From the NCBI GenBank assembly GCA_016703605.1, contig JADJBU010000012.1, forward strand, positions 70,901 through 134,900: DNA of 64,000 nucleotides. The letters are read 5' to 3'. The stretch's first letter is position 1; each line of letters begins with the position of its first letter. The notes below the pieces were generated by a model. It did no database searches. It was not told the origin of the DNA and saw only the letters and a list, made by a program, of their open reading frames with translations. The stretch is from Candidatus Villigracilis adiacens (lineage in GTDB: Bacteria > Chloroflexota > Anaerolineae > Anaerolineales > Villigracilaceae). Shown here piece by piece: positions 34,377 to 42,511 of this stretch. The position numbers and the translations under genes are program-made.

Positions 34377-36044
34377 ATGAAAACGAAAATCTTGTATATC
34401 TTTGCTCTTGTCGCTTTGGCGCTTTCAGCATGTGGTGGGGGAACCCCTGCTGGAGGGCAAAACCCCAGCCAGGAGGGCTCCGGCGAAACGCCCGCGATCG
34501 TCCGCGTTGGGTGGGCGGGAAGTCCCGATACGCTCAACCCCGGCATGGCTGTTCTTTCCGAATCGTATACCATTTTCGAACTGGTCTACGACTCGATGTA
34601 CGAATTGAACATGGATGGAACCTTCACCCTGACACTTGCCGAAAGCGCAGCCGTGTCGGACGATGGGCTGGTCTGGACCTTCAAGATCCGGGATGGAGTC
34701 GCCTTCCATGACGGACAACCCCTGACCGCCAAGGATGTGGTTTTCTCCTACAACCTTTACCAATCCACGGAAGACTATCCCTGGATGGGCGGGTACACGA
34801 GCTACTTTGAAAGCATCGAAGCCACCGATGCGAACGAAGTCGTGATCACTCTCTCCGAGGCAATTCCAAATATCGAAAGCCAGTTGGTCTTTCTATATGT
34901 ACTCCCCGAACATGTTTGGGGCAGCGAGGACGCGGTCGAGTTTGATAATGTATCCATGATCGGGAGCGGTCCCTTCAAGATGGTGGAATACGCCCAGAAC
35001 GAATTCGTTCAACTGGCGGCAAACAAGGATCATTTCTTCTCGCCCCCCAAGGTCGATGAAGTCATCTTCCAGACGTTTGAAAACAACGATGCGCTTGTCC
35101 AGGCAATCAAGACCGGGCAGGTGGATATGATCACCGAAATGCCCGCCACCGCTGTGGAAACTCTCAAGACCGAAGACGCCGTTGAGGTCTTCGTCGGCGC
35201 GCCGCTCGCCCCCACCGTGACCGATATCATCTTCAACCAGGTCCTCCCGGAAAACTGCCCTGAAGGCGATGGCGTCTGCACAGGGCACCCCGCCCTGCTG
35301 GATCGAAACTTCCGCCTTGCCCTGGCTCATGCCACAGACAAGCAAAAGATCATTGACATCATCTATCTCGGCAACGCTTCACCCGGCCTGACCCTCATCC
35401 CCGACGGCTTGGGCGTCTGGTACAACGACTCGCTCGCCGATTATGAATTCGACCTCGCCAAGGCGGCTCAGATCCTCGACGATAACGGATACGTGGACGC
35501 GGACGGCGACGGCGTTCGCGACATGCCCGACGGCTCCCGCAGCCTGACCCTGCGCGTCAACTGGCCCAGCGACTCGGTGGATGGTCCCCGCCTCGCCGAA
35601 CTGCTGAGCGAGATGTGGGGCGAATTGGGCATCAAGACCGAACTGCAATCCATGGACCCGGATGCCCTGACCGCCGTATGCTGCCCCGCCTTCGATTTCG
35701 ACGTGATGCTCTGGGGCTGGGGTTCCGATCCCGACCCCAACCTGTTGTTGAGCGTGATGACCTCCGCCGAGATCCCGACCGGTTCCAGTGAAACCGGCTA
35801 CTCGAATGCTGAGTATGATGAACTGTACGGTCAGCAGGCTGTGGAAGCCAATTTCGAAAAACGCCAGGAATTGGTCTGGAAGATGCAGGAAATCGTCCAC
35901 AACGATGTTGTGTACATCATCCCGTACTATGATCCGAACATCCAGGCATATCGCAGCGACCGCTTTACCGGCTGGATCACCGGGGAAGCCAAACTGGAAT
36001 TTTCCGATCCGTCTTCACTGACTTTGATCGAACCTGTCAAATAG
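34377..36044 (+). CDS. Peptide/oligopeptide ABC transporter substrate-binding lipoprotein
   Basis: A 555-residue family-5 solute-binding protein. The start at 34377 is chosen because GGAGGCAGGAAG precedes it; an upstream ATG lies before that site. The signal ends ALSAC (lipidated Cys near residue 20). DGLVWTFKIRDGVAFHDGQPLTAKDVVFSYN is the family signature. It captures oligopeptides, dipeptides or related solutes outside the membrane for the downstream permease. The paired cysteines AVCCPAF are unusual. A terminator-like hairpin follows the stop. Confidence 0.9.
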   Translation: MKTKILYIFALVALALSACGGGTPAGGQNPSQEGSGETPAIVRVGWAGSPDTLNPGMAVLSESYTIFELVYDSMYELNMDGTFTLTLAESAAVSDDGLVWTFKIRDGVAFHDGQPLTAKDVVFSYNLYQSTEDYPWMGGYTSYFESIEATDANEVVITLSEAIPNIESQLVFLYVLPEHVWGSEDAVEFDNVSMIGSGPFKMVEYAQNEFVQLAANKDHFFSPPKVDEVIFQTFENNDALVQAIKTGQVDMITEMPATAVETLKTEDAVEVFVGAPLAPTVTDIIFNQVLPENCPEGDGVCTGHPALLDRNFRLALAHATDKQKIIDIIYLGNASPGLTLIPDGLGVWYNDSLADYEFDLAKAAQILDDNGYVDADGDGVRDMPDGSRSLTLRVNWPSDSVDGPRLAELLSEMWGELGIKTELQSMDPDALTAVCCPAFDFDVMLWGWGSDPDPNLLLSVMTSAEIPTGSSETGYSNAEYDELYGQQAVEANFEKRQELVWKMQEIVHNDVVYIIPYYDPNIQAYRSDRFTGWITGEAKLEFSDPSSLTLIEPVK

Positions 36045-36060
36045 CAGGTTCCGTCCCCTG

Positions 36061-36098
36061 GGGCGATGCCGGATTCCGGCATCGCCCTTTTGAGTTTT
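36061..36098 (+). terminator. Intercistronic hairpin/partial terminator
   Basis: GGGCGATGCCGGA, one base, TCCGGCATCGCCC: a perfect 13-base-pair stem followed by TTTTGAGTTTT. Between a binding-protein gene and its permease gene, such a hairpin usually lets more binding protein than permease be made. Confidence 0.75.
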
Positions 36099-36113
36099 CG
36101 GGAGGATATACTC

Positions 36114-37142
36114 TTGAACCGATTTCAAAACCTAATCAGGCGGATCGGCTGGGCAGTTTTAACCATTGCCTTTGTGATCGTCCTAAATTTTTTTCTATTT
36201 CGCATCCTGCCCGGCGACCCTGCCCGGGCGGGCGTCCACGACCCGCGGCTTAAGAAGGATGCGGTCGAAGCGATTCGGGTACGGTTCGGGCTGGATAAGC
36301 CGGTCATCAACTGTTTCGATTCGCTCAACCCGGTCAAATTTGGCAATTGCGGAGTCAACCCGCTCGAGACTCAGTTCTTTATTTACGTCAGGAATTTGTT
36401 CATCGGCGAAATGGGATTTAGCTACCACACCAACCGCCCGGTTACCGAAATTCTGGCGGAACGGTTATGGAATACGGTTCTGTTGATCGGCGCGGGGCAG
36501 ATTCTCTCCGTCATCATCGGCGTTGTTTTTGGGATCGCGGCGGCGTGGAAGGCGCGCACCAATATAGATTACGGCGCGTTGACCGTCAGCTTGCTGGTCT
36601 GGAGCCTGCCAACCTTCTGGCTGGGAATCATCCTGCTGTTCTGGGGCTCGGCGAACGGCTTCCCGATCGGCGGCAAGGCGACCCCGGGAATGTCTTCCAT
36701 GCCCTTGTCGGTGCGCTGGGGGGATATTGCCGAGCATATGATTCTGCCGACCATTACTTATACGCTGGTCTACATGGGCGAATACATGCTCATCATGCGC
36801 TCCAGCCTGCTGGATGTGCTTTCAGAGGATTACATTCTGACCGCAAAAGCCAAGGGGTTAAGCACCTTCCAAATCCTGCGCGATCACGCCCTCAAGAATG
36901 CGATGCTTCCGCTTGTGACTGTGATCGCCATCAACCTCGGTTTCACCGTTGCCGGCGCGATCCAGATCGAATCGGTCTTTTCGTGGCCCGGACTGGGGCT
37001 TTCGATCTTCGAAGCGGTCAACCGGCGCGACTTCCCGGTCTTGCAGGGCGCGTTCCTCCTCATCGCGGTCGCAGTCATTGCTGCAAACCTGATCGCCGAC
37101 CTGACCTACACCTATCTCGATCCGCGCGTGAAGATGGAGTAA
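36114..37142 (+). CDS. Peptide ABC transporter permease (DppB/OppB type)
   Basis: A 342-residue permease with about six membrane helices. The TTG at 36114 is chosen because GGGAGGA sits seven bases before it; a longer frame starts inside the hairpin and is unlikely. RILPGDPAR near residue 30 and the EAA-type loop SEDYILTAKAKGLSTFQILRDHALKNAM mark the BPD_transp_1 family. It forms the membrane channel with the permease half of the next protein. Confidence 0.88.
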   Translation: MNRFQNLIRRIGWAVLTIAFVIVLNFFLFRILPGDPARAGVHDPRLKKDAVEAIRVRFGLDKPVINCFDSLNPVKFGNCGVNPLETQFFIYVRNLFIGEMGFSYHTNRPVTEILAERLWNTVLLIGAGQILSVIIGVVFGIAAAWKARTNIDYGALTVSLLVWSLPTFWLGIILLFWGSANGFPIGGKATPGMSSMPLSVRWGDIAEHMILPTITYTLVYMGEYMLIMRSSLLDVLSEDYILTAKAKGLSTFQILRDHALKNAMLPLVTVIAINLGFTVAGAIQIESVFSWPGLGLSIFEAVNRRDFPVLQGAFLLIAVAVIAANLIADLTYTYLDPRVKME

Positions 37143-37146
37143 CCCG

Positions 37147-39075
37147 ATGACCGAACTCGCACTCAAAAAAAACGCGCCCCCGGCTTCCTCCTATCTTTTG
37201 GACTTTTGGCGGAAATTACAAAAGAACCGCATGGGGCTGGTGGGACTTGGCATGTTGCTGTCCATCACCCTGGCTGCCGTCTTTGCCCCGGTTATTTCGC
37301 CATACGAGCCTTCGTCCACTGCCGATGTTGGCGCGGGGGATATTTACCAGCCTCCCAGCGCGGAGCATCTCTTTGGCACCGACGATGCCGGGACGGATAT
37401 CTTCACGAATTTCATCTACGGCTCGCGCGTCTCGCTGACGGTCGGCTTCTTCGCCGCCTTCATTTCGATCGTCGTCGGCGGCGTGCTTGGAATTGTCGCC
37501 GGATTCTTCGGCGGGCGCTGGGAAAATTTCATCATGCGCTTCACCGACATCATGCTGGTCATCCCCGACCTGCCATTGATCGTGGTGGTGGTCGCGTTGA
37601 CGAAACCCAGCCTGCTCAACATCATCTTCGTCATCGGACTGCTCGGCTGGACCACCACCGCCCGCGTCGTCCGTTCGCAGACCTTGGCGGTCAAATCGCG
37701 CAAATTCGTTTTGCGAGCCAGAGCCATCGGCGCCGGGCGCGGACATATCATCTGGCGGCATGTCCTTCCGCTGGTGATGCCCATTCTGGTCGTGCAGGCG
37801 GTGCTGGTCGTCTCGCTGGCGGTTCTCAATGAAAGCACGCTTGCCTTTCTCGGTCTTAGCGACCCGACCACGGTTTCGTGGGGACAGATGCTCAACTATG
37901 CCTTCGGGCGCGGAGCCATGTCCACGGGGGCGTGGTGGGCGTTGGTCGCGCCGGGCTTTGGCATCGTCTGGGTGGTGCTTGGGCTGACCCTGCTCGGGCA
38001 GGGATTGGAACAGGTACTAAACCCACGGCTGGATACGCACCATTTAATGCCGGGCAGGCCAAACGTCGGAAAAGAAGCGGAAGTTCAATCCGGCGCGACA
38101 AAACCCGTTTTGGAAGTCCGCAATCTTTCGATTGATTACGTCAGCCAGGGGAAGGCTCCCGCCCATGCCATCGAGAACGTCAGTTTTTCTTTGAAGGAAG
38201 GCGAACTGCTCGGTCTGGTCGGCGAGAGCGGATGCGGGAAGACCACGCTCATGCTTGGGCTGTTGCGGCTGCTTCCGCAGGCGGGGCAGATCGTGAACGG
38301 CAGCGTTTTTTTTGGCGGCAAAAACCTGACCATGCTGACCGAAGAGGAAATGAACGCTGTGCGCTGGAGCGGTATTTCGATCATTTTTCAGGGAGCCATG
38401 AACGCGCTCAACCCGGTGCGGACGGTGGGCGACCAGATCGGCGAAGCCATCATCAAACACATGCCGGGTTACCCCAAAGAAAAGATTCAAGGGCGCATCA
38501 CCGAACTCCTCGACCTGGTCGGGATCGCCGCCTCGCACAAGGATTCCTTTCCGCATCAGTATTCGGGCGGGATGCGCCAGCGCGCCATGATCGCAATGGC
38601 GTTGGCGTGCAACCCCTCGGTGGTCGTTGCCGATGAACCGACCACCGCCCTCGATGTAATGGTGCAGGCGCAGATTTTGGAACTGCTCGCCGAACTTCGC
38701 CGCAAACTTGGGCTGGCTGTCATCTTCGTAACCCACGACCTCGGCGTCGTCGCGGAGATGTGCGACCGGGTGCTGGTCATGTACGGCGGCGTGACCGCCG
38801 AATATGCCGACGTGGATACGGTCTACAACGACCCGCGCCACCCGTACACACAGGAATTGCTCAAGGCATTCCCCGACCTGACCAAACCGAAGAAGAAACT
38901 CTCCTCGATCCCCGGTTACCCGCCGCGGTTGGACGCCCTGCCCCCCGGCTGCCGTTTCGCGCCGCGCTGCCCCGCCGTGTTCGAGCGTTGTCGTACCGAA
39001 CAGCCCGCCATCCACGCCATTCCGGGCGGGGCGGAACATGTTGCCAGCTGCCATCTCGTTGAAGGTGTAAAATGA
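37147..39075 (+). CDS. Fused peptide ABC transporter permease (DppC-like) and ATPase (DppD-like)
   Basis: A 642-residue single chain. Residues 15-300 are a DppC/OppC permease with six helices and the loop RKFVLRARAIGAGRGHIIWRHVLP. Residues 320-642 are an ATPase with VGESGCGKTTLML (Walker A), SGGMRQRAMIAMAL (signature), VVVADEPTTALDV (Walker B) and the oligopeptide C-terminal Cys cluster (PPGCRFAPRCPAVFERC). These are normally two genes. The linker near residue 300 has no stop or frameshift, so the fusion is genuine in this sequence. It overlaps the second ATPase gene by four bases. Confidence 0.9.
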   Translation: MTELALKKNAPPASSYLLDFWRKLQKNRMGLVGLGMLLSITLAAVFAPVISPYEPSSTADVGAGDIYQPPSAEHLFGTDDAGTDIFTNFIYGSRVSLTVGFFAAFISIVVGGVLGIVAGFFGGRWENFIMRFTDIMLVIPDLPLIVVVVALTKPSLLNIIFVIGLLGWTTTARVVRSQTLAVKSRKFVLRARAIGAGRGHIIWRHVLPLVMPILVVQAVLVVSLAVLNESTLAFLGLSDPTTVSWGQMLNYAFGRGAMSTGAWWALVAPGFGIVWVVLGLTLLGQGLEQVLNPRLDTHHLMPGRPNVGKEAEVQSGATKPVLEVRNLSIDYVSQGKAPAHAIENVSFSLKEGELLGLVGESGCGKTTLMLGLLRLLPQAGQIVNGSVFFGGKNLTMLTEEEMNAVRWSGISIIFQGAMNALNPVRTVGDQIGEAIIKHMPGYPKEKIQGRITELLDLVGIAASHKDSFPHQYSGGMRQRAMIAMALACNPSVVVADEPTTALDVMVQAQILELLAELRRKLGLAVIFVTHDLGVVAEMCDRVLVMYGGVTAEYADVDTVYNDPRHPYTQELLKAFPDLTKPKKKLSSIPGYPPRLDALPPGCRFAPRCPAVFERCRTEQPAIHAIPGGAEHVASCHLVEGVK

Positions 39076-40052
39076 ACGCGGAAAAAATTCTGGAAGTTCG
39101 CGGACTAAAAAAATATTTCGAGGTGGGGCGTCCTTCATTATTCTCCCGGAAAAAGGAAAGCGTTCATGCTGTGGATGATGTGGACCTGACCCTGCGCCGC
39201 AGCGAAGTCATCGCCCTGGTTGGCGAGAGCGGATGCGGCAAGTCCACGCTCGCGCTCCTGCTCATGGGGCTCGAAGACCCAACGGATGGAACGATTCTTT
39301 TCGAGAACGGCGACATCACCCACTTGAACGACTCCCAGCGCAAACCCTTGCGCCGCAAAATTCAAATGGTCTTCCAGGACCCATACGAGTCGCTCAACCC
39401 GACCCAAACCATCGAAGAGATCGTCACCGAACCCTTGAAGGTTCACGGGCTGGGAGATGCGGCAGACCGCGCCGAGCGGGTCCGCAAAGCCATGGAAGAC
39501 GCCGGTTTGAAACCAGCCGGGGTCTATCTCAAACGCTATCCGCACGAACTCTCCGGCGGGCAGCGCCAGCGCGTGGTAATCGCTTCGGCGCTCGTCCTCG
39601 AACCCGAAGTCATCGTCGCCGACGAACCGGTCTCGATGCTCGACGTCTCCATCCGCGCCGAAGTCATCAACCTGCTGGCAGACCTGCGCGTCACCCGCCA
39701 GATCGCAGTCATCTTCATCACCCACGATCTCGGCTCGGTCGGCTTCTTCGCAGACCGGGTCGCCGTCATGTATCTCGGACGCATCGTCGAGATCGGAACC
39801 ATGCTCGAAGTCCTCGAACAGCCCCGGCATCCATACACAAAGGCGCTGCTATCGGTCATCCCCGTTCCCAACCCGCGCCTGCGCCATGAACGCATCATTT
39901 TGCAGGGCGAAACCCCCAACCCCATCAACCTGCCGTCCGGCTGCCGTTTCCACCCGCGCTGCCCGGTCGCGGTCGAAAAATGCAAAGTGGACGACCCCGC
40001 CCTCTTCGATCTCAGCAGCTCGCATCGAGCCGCCTGCCTGCTGATAAAGTAG
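39072..40052 (+). CDS. Peptide ABC transporter ATPase (DppF/OppF type)
   Basis: A 326-residue ATPase. VGESGCGKSTLALLLMG is Walker A, LSGGQRQRVVIASAL the signature, EVIVADEPVSMLDV Walker B and HDLGSVGF the switch His. The C-terminal oligopeptide motif LPSGCRFHPRCPVAVEKC often binds an Fe-S cluster in this family. It would pair with the ATPase half of the fused protein. It is the last gene of the transporter operon. Confidence 0.9.
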   Translation: MNAEKILEVRGLKKYFEVGRPSLFSRKKESVHAVDDVDLTLRRSEVIALVGESGCGKSTLALLLMGLEDPTDGTILFENGDITHLNDSQRKPLRRKIQMVFQDPYESLNPTQTIEEIVTEPLKVHGLGDAADRAERVRKAMEDAGLKPAGVYLKRYPHELSGGQRQRVVIASALVLEPEVIVADEPVSMLDVSIRAEVINLLADLRVTRQIAVIFITHDLGSVGFFADRVAVMYLGRIVEIGTMLEVLEQPRHPYTKALLSVIPVPNPRLRHERIILQGETPNPINLPSGCRFHPRCPVAVEKCKVDDPALFDLSSSHRAACLLIK

Positions 40053-40070
40053 GACAAAATTCATTTTGTC
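40053..40070. repeat. 18-bp palindromic repeat, TC-loop type
   Basis: GACAAAAT, TC, ATTTTGTC: perfect eight-base arms. It fills the gap between the ATPase stop and the next ATG. It is a family 1 copy. Confidence 0.7.
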
Positions 40071-40871
40071 ATGATGGACATCACCAGCCTGCAAAACCCA
40101 CGCGTCAAACACATCGTCAAACTCCGCGAGGACAAACGCCAGCGCAAGAAAGACGGATTGATCCTTGTCGAAGGCTTCGATGAGTTGACTCTCGCCCTCG
40201 GCTGCGGACTTGTTCCGCAGACGATTCTTTCCGCGCCCGAGCTTGCCAGCCAGACCCTGACCGTTCCCCACGCCGAAAACATTTCCGTCAACCGCGCCGT
40301 CTTCGAAAAAATCTCCTACCGCGACAACCCCGACGGCTGGATGGGAATCTTCCCCATGCCCACGCGCACCCTGGAAGAATTGTCGCTGCCCGAAGAGCCG
40401 CTGATTCTCGTCGCCGAGTCTGTCGAGAAACCTGGCAACCTCGGAGCCATCCTGCGCACCGCCGACGCCGCCGGGGCGGACGCTGTCCTCGTCTGCGACC
40501 CGCGCGTCGATGTGTGGAATCCCAACGTGATCCGCGCCAGCAGGGGGGCGGTCTTTGCCGTACCCGCCGTCGAGGTGGATTCGCTCGAAGCGCTGGAGTG
40601 GCTCAGGCGCCGCCCTGAGCCGCTCGAACGGTCGCGAAAGATGCGCGTGGTTGCCGCATCCCCAGCCGGGAGCGAAGCATACACCTCCGTTAATATGAAG
40701 GGTCCGCTTGCGATTGCCGTTGGAACCGAGGACGAAGGATTGACTGAACTCTGGATGAATGCCGCGGATGTGCGCGTGAACATCCCCATGAGAGGAAGGG
40801 TCAACTCGCTGAATGTCTCGATTGCCGCCGCCCTGATGCTCTACGAAGCGAAACGACAGAGAGCCGCATGA
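40071..40871 (+). CDS. SpoU/TrmH-family RNA 2'-O-methyltransferase
   Basis: A 266-residue SPOUT methyltransferase. The N-terminal substrate-binding domain starts NPRVKHIVKLREDKRQRK. The knotted domain has VAESVEKPGNLGAILRTADAAG, AVGTEDEGLTELWM and the C-terminal IPMRGRVNSLNVSIAAALMLYE. It methylates a ribose in rRNA or tRNA. Between LEWLRR and MRVVAA there is a short extra stretch (RRPEPLERSRK) whose DNA resembles the dispersed word CCTGAGCCTGTCGAAGG, so a repeat may have entered in frame. The first ATG is 40071, but 40074 is also possible. Confidence 0.86.
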   Translation: MMDITSLQNPRVKHIVKLREDKRQRKKDGLILVEGFDELTLALGCGLVPQTILSAPELASQTLTVPHAENISVNRAVFEKISYRDNPDGWMGIFPMPTRTLEELSLPEEPLILVAESVEKPGNLGAILRTADAAGADAVLVCDPRVDVWNPNVIRASRGAVFAVPAVEVDSLEALEWLRRRPEPLERSRKMRVVAASPAGSEAYTSVNMKGPLAIAVGTEDEGLTELWMNAADVRVNIPMRGRVNSLNVSIAAALMLYEAKRQRAA

Positions 40872-42433
40872 TTCCCAGGAAAGTCCCGCGCGCGGATATC
40901 GCCACGCTAGCACGCCTGGGCAGGGACCTCGCCGGCACCTCCGACGCCCGCACTGCCGCGCGCATCATCCTGCATACGGCGGATATTTTGATCGGTTGGG
41001 ACGCCTGTTACCTCATCCTGTACGACCCAGAGATCGGCGGCAAACCGCGCCCCCTGTTGACGATTGATACGATTGACGGGGAGAGAATCGTTCAGACCGA
41101 TGCCGCGCCCACAAAGCCGAGCGAGAATATGTTGAAGGCGTTCAGCGAGGGCGGGTTTATCTCCAGTTACGAAAAATACTTTGAAGTTGCCCCGTCCCTT
41201 TCGTTTGGCGACCATGCCCACCGAACCCTTTCCCAAATATTCGTTCCGGTTGTCAGTGGGCATCGCACGATCGGCGTGCTTTCCATCCAAAGTTACAAGC
41301 GCCAGTTTTACAAGAAGACCCAACTTGAACTGTTGAGGGATCTTTCCAGCCATTGCGCCGGGGCATTGGAGCGCATCTGGGCGCAGGAAGCCTTGAGCGA
41401 ATTCTCGGGGAGGCTTAACGTCCTGCATTCGGCGGCGACTGCCATCAACGCCAGCCTGGAAATGGAGCGCGTCTGTGAGGTGGTTTACGAAACGGTGCGG
41501 CAGGTGATGCCCTGCGACGATTTTGTGATCGACGGGTACGACGCGCAAACGAACGAAATTGTCCCGATCTACGCCGTTGAGTACCCACACCAGCGGATTT
41601 TCACAAACCGTTACAAGGCAGATCACGGCATGGCGGGCGAGATCGTGCGCGCCGGAAAGCCGTTGATGTTCAATACAACCGCCGAGATGGACGCGAGTAA
41701 CATCCAATTTGAAATGTACGGCACGGCTGCGGAGGAGGACCCCACCCGGTCCATTATTGCCGCGCCGATGCTTTTGCATGGCGCCATTTATGGCATGGTC
41801 TCGGCGCAATCCTACCAGGAGAATGCCTACACCCACGACGATCTCTACCTGCTGGAGGTGCTCGCTTCTCATGCCGCCATTGCCGTCGAGAACGCCCGCC
41901 TTTTCGATTCGATCCAAAAACTTGCCGATACCGACCCGTTGACCGGTATTCTCAACCGGCGGCGTTTTTTTGAACTTGCCGAGGAGGAATTTTCCAGGGC
42001 TGAAAAAACGAGCGTTTTCCTCTCCATCATCATGCTCGATGTGGACGACTTCAAGCAATACAACGACCGGCATGGTCATAAAGCCGGAGATGCGGCGCTC
42101 GTCTTTGTTGCGGAGACCTGCAAAAAGACCCTGCGGTCAGACGATATTTTTGGGCGCATGGGCGGCGAAGAGTTTGCCGCCGCCCTTCCCAATTCGCGCC
42201 TCGATGACGCGCTCGAGGTGGCAGAACGCCTGCGTAAAGCCGTCCAGGATTCTGATTTTGCGAAAACGCTGGCAGACGTGCCGCCCCTGACGGTCAGCGT
42301 CGGTGTGGCGGAATTCGACGCAGCCTGCAAAACTCTCGATCTTCTGCTCGACCGCGCCGACAGAGCCATGTACCGCTCGAAACATTCCGGGCGCAACCAG
42401 GTGCATGTCTGGCGAAGCGAGGCGGAGGGGTAG
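40868..42433 (+). CDS. GAF-GAF-GGDEF diguanylate cyclase
   Basis: A 521-residue protein. Two GAF-like sensory regions (about 10-170 and 175-340) precede a GGDEF domain (350-520) with MLDVDDFKQYND and the active-site GRMGGEEFAAALP. The intact GGEEF motif predicts synthesis of cyclic di-GMP from two GTP. No EAL domain is fused. No RxxD inhibitory site is seen five residues before the active site. There is no membrane segment, so it senses a cytoplasmic signal. It overlaps the methyltransferase gene by four bases. Confidence 0.9.
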   Translation: MIPRKVPRADIATLARLGRDLAGTSDARTAARIILHTADILIGWDACYLILYDPEIGGKPRPLLTIDTIDGERIVQTDAAPTKPSENMLKAFSEGGFISSYEKYFEVAPSLSFGDHAHRTLSQIFVPVVSGHRTIGVLSIQSYKRQFYKKTQLELLRDLSSHCAGALERIWAQEALSEFSGRLNVLHSAATAINASLEMERVCEVVYETVRQVMPCDDFVIDGYDAQTNEIVPIYAVEYPHQRIFTNRYKADHGMAGEIVRAGKPLMFNTTAEMDASNIQFEMYGTAAEEDPTRSIIAAPMLLHGAIYGMVSAQSYQENAYTHDDLYLLEVLASHAAIAVENARLFDSIQKLADTDPLTGILNRRRFFELAEEEFSRAEKTSVFLSIIMLDVDDFKQYNDRHGHKAGDAALVFVAETCKKTLRSDDIFGRMGGEEFAAALPNSRLDDALEVAERLRKAVQDSDFAKTLADVPPLTVSVGVAEFDAACKTLDLLLDRADRAMYRSKHSGRNQVHVWRSEAEG

Positions 42434-42442
42434 TTCCGAGAC

Positions 42443-42476
42443 AAAGCCCTCCAAGACCTTCATCCCGGAGGGCTTT
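42443..42476. terminator. Bidirectional terminator between convergent genes
   Basis: AAAGCCCTCC and GGAGGGCTTT form a ten-base-pair stem with a 14-base loop. It lies between the convergent GGDEF and ABC exporter genes. A low-complexity CCCTATT/CCCATT run follows to 42511. Confidence 0.6.
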
Positions 42477-42511
42477 CCTATTCCCTATTTCCCATTCCCT
42501 TCATCCTCCCC

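Noticed and set aside
36066..36113. Upstream start for the DppB-like permease
   Set aside because: It lies inside the intercistronic hairpin and lacks a ribosome binding site; TTG 36114 has GGGAGGA.
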